This document shows, in pieces, positions 14,080-18,099 of a stretch of 18,099 bases of DNA. The notes below the pieces were generated by a model. It saw only the letters and a list, made by a program, of their open reading frames with translations. It had not been told where the DNA came from and ran no database searches. A program made the position numbers and the translations under genes. Origin of the DNA: an uncultured Collinsella sp. (GTDB lineage: Bacteria; Actinomycetota; Coriobacteriia; Coriobacteriales; Coriobacteriaceae); NCBI GenBank assembly GCA_900541285.1, contig UQJA01000025.1, positions 1 to 18,099 of the forward strand, given 5' to 3'. How positions within the stretch are numbered: the stretch's first letter is position 1; each line of letters begins with the position of its first letter.

Positions 14080-14109
14080 ATTGTAGCAATAAGCATGCGC
14101 TTACATCAA
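14080..14109 (-). promoter_or_regulatory. Probable promoter of the cyclophilin-TPR unit
   Basis: TTGATG (14109-14104) and TACAAT (14085-14080) are 18 nt apart on the minus strand. The predicted start is near 14073, giving a leader of about 33 nt. Confidence 0.55.
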
Positions 14110-14116
14110 TTGCGCA
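14096..14116. repeat. Inverted repeat TGCGC-N11-GCGCA over the -35 region
   Basis: Five-base perfect arms at 14096-14100 and 14112-14116 flank the -35 box of the cyclophilin promoter. It could be an operator for a dimeric regulator, but short GC arms arise by chance in GC-rich DNA. Confidence 0.25.
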
Positions 14117-14147
14117 CGTAGGTTATGCCGACTATGGCGAACTAATT

Positions 14148-15290
14148 TTAGGAACGCTGCTGCGGCTTCCAGGAACCCACGTTGGCGTCGTACTGGTTGA
14201 GCGCGCTGTTGCCGCTCTGCGCGATGGGCGCCAGGATCTCGCTTTGGTGGGAACTCATCGACTCGCCATCGGGAATGGCCAGCGAGATATCCCAGCTCTG
14301 GCAGATCACGTCGACGCGCTCATACATCCACTCGGCAAGCTGCTTTAAGTGGGCGATGTCATCCGCATAGACCGTATCGTCCTGATACTTAAGGTTGTTG
14401 AGCTCATCTTGCGTCTTTTTGATCTGGTCGCGCAGGGCGTAGGCACTCTGCGACAGCTCCTGACGGGTGGACAGCGGCGTTCGGAGATAGCCGTTGTTAA
14501 AGGAATCGATGACCTCACCGATCTGGTCCTCGTCACCGTAGGACACGATGGTCTGATACAGACCGTCGAGCCTGGTATAGAGCTGATCATCGGTGAGCAC
14601 GGTTTCTTCCTGGACTACCTCGGCAGAATCGTCCTGCTTGGTATCGTCCTCAGTCGCCTCGCCCTTTTGGCGCGTGGGGAAGGTGGTTTGTGCAGCTTGA
14701 CCAAACTGGTCATAGAAACCAGGCATGACACCCATGGGATCGGTCGTCACGAACCAATAGGCACCGCCGCACACGACGGCAAGGACCGCGATGATAATGA
14801 GCGGCTTGGGGATATGACGCTTGTGCCTGTGATAGGCGTCCTCGTCGGGATGCACCTTGCGCTTGGGTTTTTGGGCTTCGTCATGCAGGGAAACGGGCGT
14901 GGGAATATCGACCTTGGGGATACCGAAATCCTTATCGAAAGCCGGCAGTACGCAGGTCTCGTTAGGATCGGCGGCGTCTGAGAGCACCGCAGCGGCAGAG
15001 GCTGGCGCATGCGGCACCTCGGTATCGATCTGCTCTTGCGTTAGGCGCGGAAAGCCCGCCGTGCGGCCCGCCGCCAGGTCGGATGCGGCCGCGTCCTCGG
15101 AGAGGATACCCGGAGCAGGGCGTCCGCATTTGGGACACGTACGATCATGCGGAGAAAGACGGGCACCGCAGCCTTCGCAGAACACGAACTCGGTGTGCTC
15201 GGGGCCATCGCCCGGACCCACATAGGCGTTGCAGTAGGGGCAGAACGAGGCGCCGTCCTCGATAGTCTTAAGGCAATGCGGGCAGATCAC
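14148..15290 (-). CDS. Double zinc-ribbon, single-pass membrane protein of unknown function
   Basis: 380 residues from a GTG start at 15290-15288, chosen because AGAGG lies 5 nt upstream; the longer TTG start at 15320 has no SD and would sit about 4 nt from the predicted transcript start. Two zinc ribbons lie at the N-terminus: C3/C6 with C17/C20, and C38/C41 with C52/C55. A disordered region follows, then a basic stretch (KPKRK and RHKRHIPK), a membrane helix at about 163-180, and a 200-residue external region with acidic then helical content. The zinc ribbons should be cytoplasmic. I do not recognise the external domain. The design (cytoplasmic binding module, basic patch, one helix, external domain) resembles the neighbouring TPR protein. 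It appears to be a single-gene unit. Confidence 0.82.
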   Translation of the reverse strand: MICPHCLKTIEDGASFCPYCNAYVGPGDGPEHTEFVFCEGCGARLSPHDRTCPKCGRPAPGILSEDAAASDLAAGRTAGFPRLTQEQIDTEVPHAPASAAAVLSDAADPNETCVLPAFDKDFGIPKVDIPTPVSLHDEAQKPKRKVHPDEDAYHRHKRHIPKPLIIIAVLAVVCGGAYWFVTTDPMGVMPGFYDQFGQAAQTTFPTRQKGEATEDDTKQDDSAEVVQEETVLTDDQLYTRLDGLYQTIVSYGDEDQIGEVIDSFNNGYLRTPLSTRQELSQSAYALRDQIKKTQDELNNLKYQDDTVYADDIAHLKQLAEWMYERVDVICQSWDISLAIPDGESMSSHQSEILAPIAQSGNSALNQYDANVGSWKPQQRS

Positions 15291-15295
15291 GGCAT

Positions 15296-15300
15296 CCTCT
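15296..15300 (-). promoter_or_regulatory. Shine-Dalgarno site deciding the GTG start of the zinc-ribbon gene
   Basis: AGAGG ends 5 nt before GTG 15290-15288, which would begin the protein at M-ICPHC, directly ahead of the first cysteine pair. Confidence 0.6.
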
Positions 15301-15330
15301 TTTCGAAGCAATTCAAACAATCGAGGTTAG

Positions 15331-15339
15331 AGCATAACA
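15331..15339 (-). promoter_or_regulatory. Possible extended -10 promoter of the zinc-ribbon gene
   Basis: TGTTATGCT on the minus strand fits an extended -10 (TGn then TATGCT). No convincing -35 is seen at 17 nt. The start would be near 15325, consistent with translation from the GTG at 15290. Confidence 0.4.
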
Positions 15340-15383
15340 TCGCCACGCCCCCACAGGAGCAAGGCACCAATTCAACATCGCCA
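15336..15383 (-). repeat. Two 10-bp direct repeats upstream of the zinc-ribbon gene
   Basis: TGGCGATGTT on the minus strand is present perfectly at 15345-15336 and 15383-15374, a spacing of 38 bp. The proximal copy overlaps the proposed -10 region. It may be a pair of binding sites; chance is not excluded. Confidence 0.35.
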
Positions 15384-15393
15384 GAGCGCGTAG

Positions 15394-18099
15394 TTACTTC
15401 TTCTTTTTGCTTGGCATCGAGACTTTGATGCCTTGGGCGGACTTGGTCACGCGAGAGCGCTTGGCTCCGGTACTCTTCTTTTTCTTGGGCTGGGCCTGGG
15501 CCACGCCCTCGAGTGCACGGGCCTCGGCCTCGCGAGCGGTGCGATCTTCGCGGCGCTGCGCCATGTCGGCGGCGACGCGCTTGGCAAAACGCTCGGCCGT
15601 CGAACCCGTCGAGCTCACCTTGCCGCCACCGCGACCCAGGTGGACGCGCACACCACGGCCAAAACCAGTTGCGGCATGACGACGACGCGGCTTGAGCGAA
15701 TCCATCATCGTGGCGAGCTTAAAGAACACCGAGCAGGTAAAGACCACGATGACAGCCAAGATAACCATCTGGCCCATCGACAGGTTGGCAATGGATAGCA
15801 GCTCCGGGAATCCGATAACGCCCACCAGGATGCCGGCGACTACAAACACAAAGAGCACAACACGTAAGGGCGTGAGAGGCTGCGAGATGCGCCAGATCAG
15901 GCTGACGCTCGCCGCGCACGACGTAAGCAGGCACATCGTAGACAGCGTGAGCTGGCTAAAGCCAAACACGCGCGCCACAAAGATATCGAGCGCCGCAGCC
16001 AAAATGACTGCAATCGACGCCGGCAATGCACGCTTGAGTACGTTGCTCAAAAACGCACCCTTCACGCGGGCGTTGTTGGGCTCCAAACCCAGCACAAAGC
16101 CCGGCGCGCCGATGCAGAAGAAGTTGATGAGTGTCATCTGAATCGGCTCGAAGGGATACGGCGGAAACGCGATGCACAGCGCCGCCAGGCCCATCGAGAA
16201 CAGCGTCTTAGTCAAGAACAGCGCCGCAGAGCGCTGCAGGTTGTTGATGGAGCGACGCCCCTCAGCCACCACGGCGGGCATCGAGGCAAAATCGTTGTCG
16301 ACCAGCACGATTTCGGCCACGTTGCGCGCAGCATCGGAACCGGCGGCCATGGCCACGGAGCAGTCGGCCTCCTTGAGCGCCAGCACGTCGTTGACGCCGT
16401 CGCCCGTCATGGCAACGGTATGGTCGCGCCGTTTGAGCGCCTGCACGAGTTCACGCTTTTGCTGCGGCGTCACGCGGCCAAAGACGTGATAGCGGTCCAC
16501 CGCCGCATCAATCTTGGACGGCGTATCGAGCGTCGTGGCGTCGACGTAGGCATCGGCCCCCGGAACGCCCACCACGCGCGCGATAGACGACACCGTACGC
16601 GGGTCGTCGCCACTGATCACGTTGAGGGTCACGCCCTGCTCGTTAAAGTAGCCGATGGTCTCGGCGGCCGAGGTGCGAATCTCATCGCGAATGGTCACAA
16701 AGCCCACGGGCTCGGCCTCGCCCACCATATCGCCATCGGGCGTAAAGCCGTCCACACGGGCCACCACAAGCACGCGGCAGGTGTCGGCAAGTTCGGCCAC
16801 ACGGTTCTCGACCTGCGCAAAGACGCGCTCCGAAAGCACAAATTGCGCTGCGCCCATCACATAGGAGCCCTGCGCAAACGAGGCGCCGCTCCACTTTTTG
16901 GACGAAGAGAACGGAATGCCCGCCAGCGGCTCGGAAACCTCGACCGGGCGGTCAGCGTAATAGTTGAGCAGCGCCTGACAGGTCTCGTTGGCGTCTGCCG
17001 AGGTGGCACGCGCCACGTTGGCGAGCGCAAAATCCAGGACCGTAGTCTCGACGGGGACAGCTGCCTCGTCCGAGTCCGCGCCAAAGCCAACGCCCTCAAC
17101 AGGCAGCGGGTAGGTACCCTCGACCTCCATACGGCCCGAGGTAATGGTGCCCGTCTTGTCCAGGCACAGCACGTCGACGCGCGCGAGCGTCTCGATACAG
17201 TAGAGCTGCTGCGCGAGTACCTTGCGGCGCGCCAGACGCACCGTGGCGATGGCAAGCACCGACGAAGTCAGCAGCACCAGGCCCTGCGGAATCATGCCCA
17301 AAAGAGCGCCCACCGTAGACAGCAGCGCCGACGAAGGCACGCGACCGGCAAGCAGCTCGGAAAAACACCACGAAAGCGCGCTATCGCCCGGCGTACCGGC
17401 GGCATCCCACAGCTCGCTCACACTCGAGGCAAAGAGCGCCAGGCCGAGCGGAATCATAATGAGGCTCGCAAAGCGCACGATGGCGTTGAGCGCATTCATG
17501 ATCTCGGAATTGACCTTTTTGACGTACTTGGCCTCGTTGTTGATCTTGGCCACATAGTTGTCGGCGCCAACATGGATCACGCGGGCGCGCAGCAGGCCCG
17601 AGTCGATAAAGCTGCCGCTCATGAGCTCGGAGCCGGGCTGTTTTTTGATGAGATCGCTCTCGCCCGTCAGCAGGCTCTCGTTCACGAGTGCCTCACCCGA
17701 AACCACCACGGCGTCGGCCGGAATCTGGTCACCGCGCCCCAGGCGAATGATATCGTCGAGCACGATCTGGTCCAGATCGAGCTCCACCTCGGCACCGTCG
17801 CGCACCGCGATGGCCTTCTTAGAGGTCAGCAGTGTGAGCTTATCGACCATCTTCTTGGAGCGCATGGACTGAATGACGCCGATGGCGGTATTGAGGAACA
17901 CCACGAACAGGAACGTCAGGTTCTTAAACGAACCGGTCAGCAACACCAAAATCGCCAAGACAGCGTTGATCAAGTTAAACAGCGTGCAGAGGTTCTCGAT
18001 GATGAGCTCTTTGACCGATTTGGTCTTAAGTTCCATGTTGCGGTTGATCTTACCGGCGGCGATGCGCTCCTCGACCTCGGCGGTCGAAAGCCCGCGTTC
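15394..18099 (-). CDS. Cation-translocating P-type ATPase (N-terminus outside window)
   Basis: At least 901 codons. The open frame continues through the right edge: residues before the ATG at 18036 read TAEVEERIAAGKINRN, typical of the N-terminus of these pumps, so that ATG is internal. Counting from it, the actuator TGES is at 124-127, PQGL in helix 4 at 250-253, the phosphorylated Asp293 in DKTGTIT at 293-299, and the TGDGVND hinge and further helices follow. It most resembles the CtpE-type branch (LARVDVLCLDKTG, GLEPN), for which Ca2+ transport has been proposed in mycobacteria; the ion here is not determined. The last ~104 residues after the final helix are highly basic, with a helical Arg/Glu stretch, PKKKK and a terminal KKKK. 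That tail is unusual. Confidence 0.93.
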   Translation of the reverse strand, partial: ERGLSTAEVEERIAAGKINRNMELKTKSVKELIIENLCTLFNLINAVLAILVLLTGSFKNLTFLFVVFLNTAIGVIQSMRSKKMVDKLTLLTSKKAIAVRDGAEVELDLDQIVLDDIIRLGRGDQIPADAVVVSGEALVNESLLTGESDLIKKQPGSELMSGSFIDSGLLRARVIHVGADNYVAKINNEAKYVKKVNSEIMNALNAIVRFASLIMIPLGLALFASSVSELWDAAGTPGDSALSWCFSELLAGRVPSSALLSTVGALLGMIPQGLVLLTSSVLAIATVRLARRKVLAQQLYCIETLARVDVLCLDKTGTITSGRMEVEGTYPLPVEGVGFGADSDEAAVPVETTVLDFALANVARATSADANETCQALLNYYADRPVEVSEPLAGIPFSSSKKWSGASFAQGSYVMGAAQFVLSERVFAQVENRVAELADTCRVLVVARVDGFTPDGDMVGEAEPVGFVTIRDEIRTSAAETIGYFNEQGVTLNVISGDDPRTVSSIARVVGVPGADAYVDATTLDTPSKIDAAVDRYHVFGRVTPQQKRELVQALKRRDHTVAMTGDGVNDVLALKEADCSVAMAAGSDAARNVAEIVLVDNDFASMPAVVAEGRRSINNLQRSAALFLTKTLFSMGLAALCIAFPPYPFEPIQMTLINFFCIGAPGFVLGLEPNNARVKGAFLSNVLKRALPASIAVILAAALDIFVARVFGFSQLTLSTMCLLTSCAASVSLIWRISQPLTPLRVVLFVFVVAGILVGVIGFPELLSIANLSMGQMVILAVIVVFTCSVFFKLATMMDSLKPRRRHAATGFGRGVRVHLGRGGGKVSSTGSTAERFAKRVAADMAQRREDRTAREAEARALEGVAQAQPKKKKSTGAKRSRVTKSAQGIKVSMPSKKKK

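Noticed and set aside
15340..15375. GCTCC-TGTG-GGGGC hairpin downstream of the P-type ATPase as a terminator
   Set aside because: Only five pairs with one G-U and no T-run follows; too weak to call.
15394..18036. Complete P-type ATPase starting at ATG 18036
   Set aside because: The frame stays open to the window edge and the upstream codons read like the normal N-terminus of these pumps, so this Met is internal.
1..18099. CRISPR, tRNA, insertion sequence or prophage elements
   Set aside because: No regular spacer-repeat pattern, cloverleaf-like segment, transposase or integrase motif was seen on either strand.

Overview
The window is a compact, high-GC chromosomal segment in which every supportable gene lies on the minus strand, so transcription runs from high to low coordinates. 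The content (mreBCD, mrdA and rodA leading into a radical-SAM/DUF2344 pair, then rplU-rpmA-obg-nadD), the GC-rich codon use and the frequent TTG starts with good Shine-Dalgarno (SD) sequences suggest a rod-shaped member of the Actinomycetota class Coriobacteriia, perhaps Collinsella-like. That assignment is inference from gene content. No tRNA, rRNA, CRISPR array, insertion sequence or phage gene was seen.

Layout in the direction of transcription: (i) a cation P-type ATPase cut by the right edge (15394-18099), with a long basic C-terminal tail; (ii) a single-gene unit for a double zinc-ribbon, single-pass membrane protein (14148-15290); (iii) a cyclophilin gene followed 11 nt later by a TPR/membrane protein gene (12182-14040), ending in a hairpin at 12127-12159; (iv) the cell-elongation operon mreB-mreC-mreD-mrdA-rodA (6106-12066), continuing without a promoter-sized gap into a DUF697-like membrane protein, a radical SAM enzyme and its DUF2344 partner (2461-6087); (v) rplU-rpmA (1728-2393) from a promoter whose -35 box overlaps the DUF2344 stop codon; (vi) an intrinsic terminator, then obg (TTG start) and nadD (left edge).

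Functionally, MreB, MreC, MreD, PBP2 and RodA form the machine that inserts peptidoglycan along the cell cylinder. L21, L27 and the GTPase Obg belong to large ribosomal subunit structure and assembly, and NadD to NAD synthesis. The joining of these modules resembles a gene order I recall from Clostridia and relatives, but minCDE, rng and ysxB/prp are missing here.

This is mainly a housekeeping region and I see no clear new defence or mobile system. The points that most deserve a second look are: the terminator directly abutting the obg ribosome binding site, with a possible alternative hairpin; the DUF697-like protein inside the elongation operon; a four-cysteine C-terminal motif on the radical SAM protein; the extra N-terminal membrane segment on PBP2; and the P-type ATPase with PQGL in transmembrane helix 4 and a 104-residue basic tail. 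There is no gene-free stretch over 300 bases; the longest gaps are 115 bp (12067-12181) and 107 bp (14041-14147).
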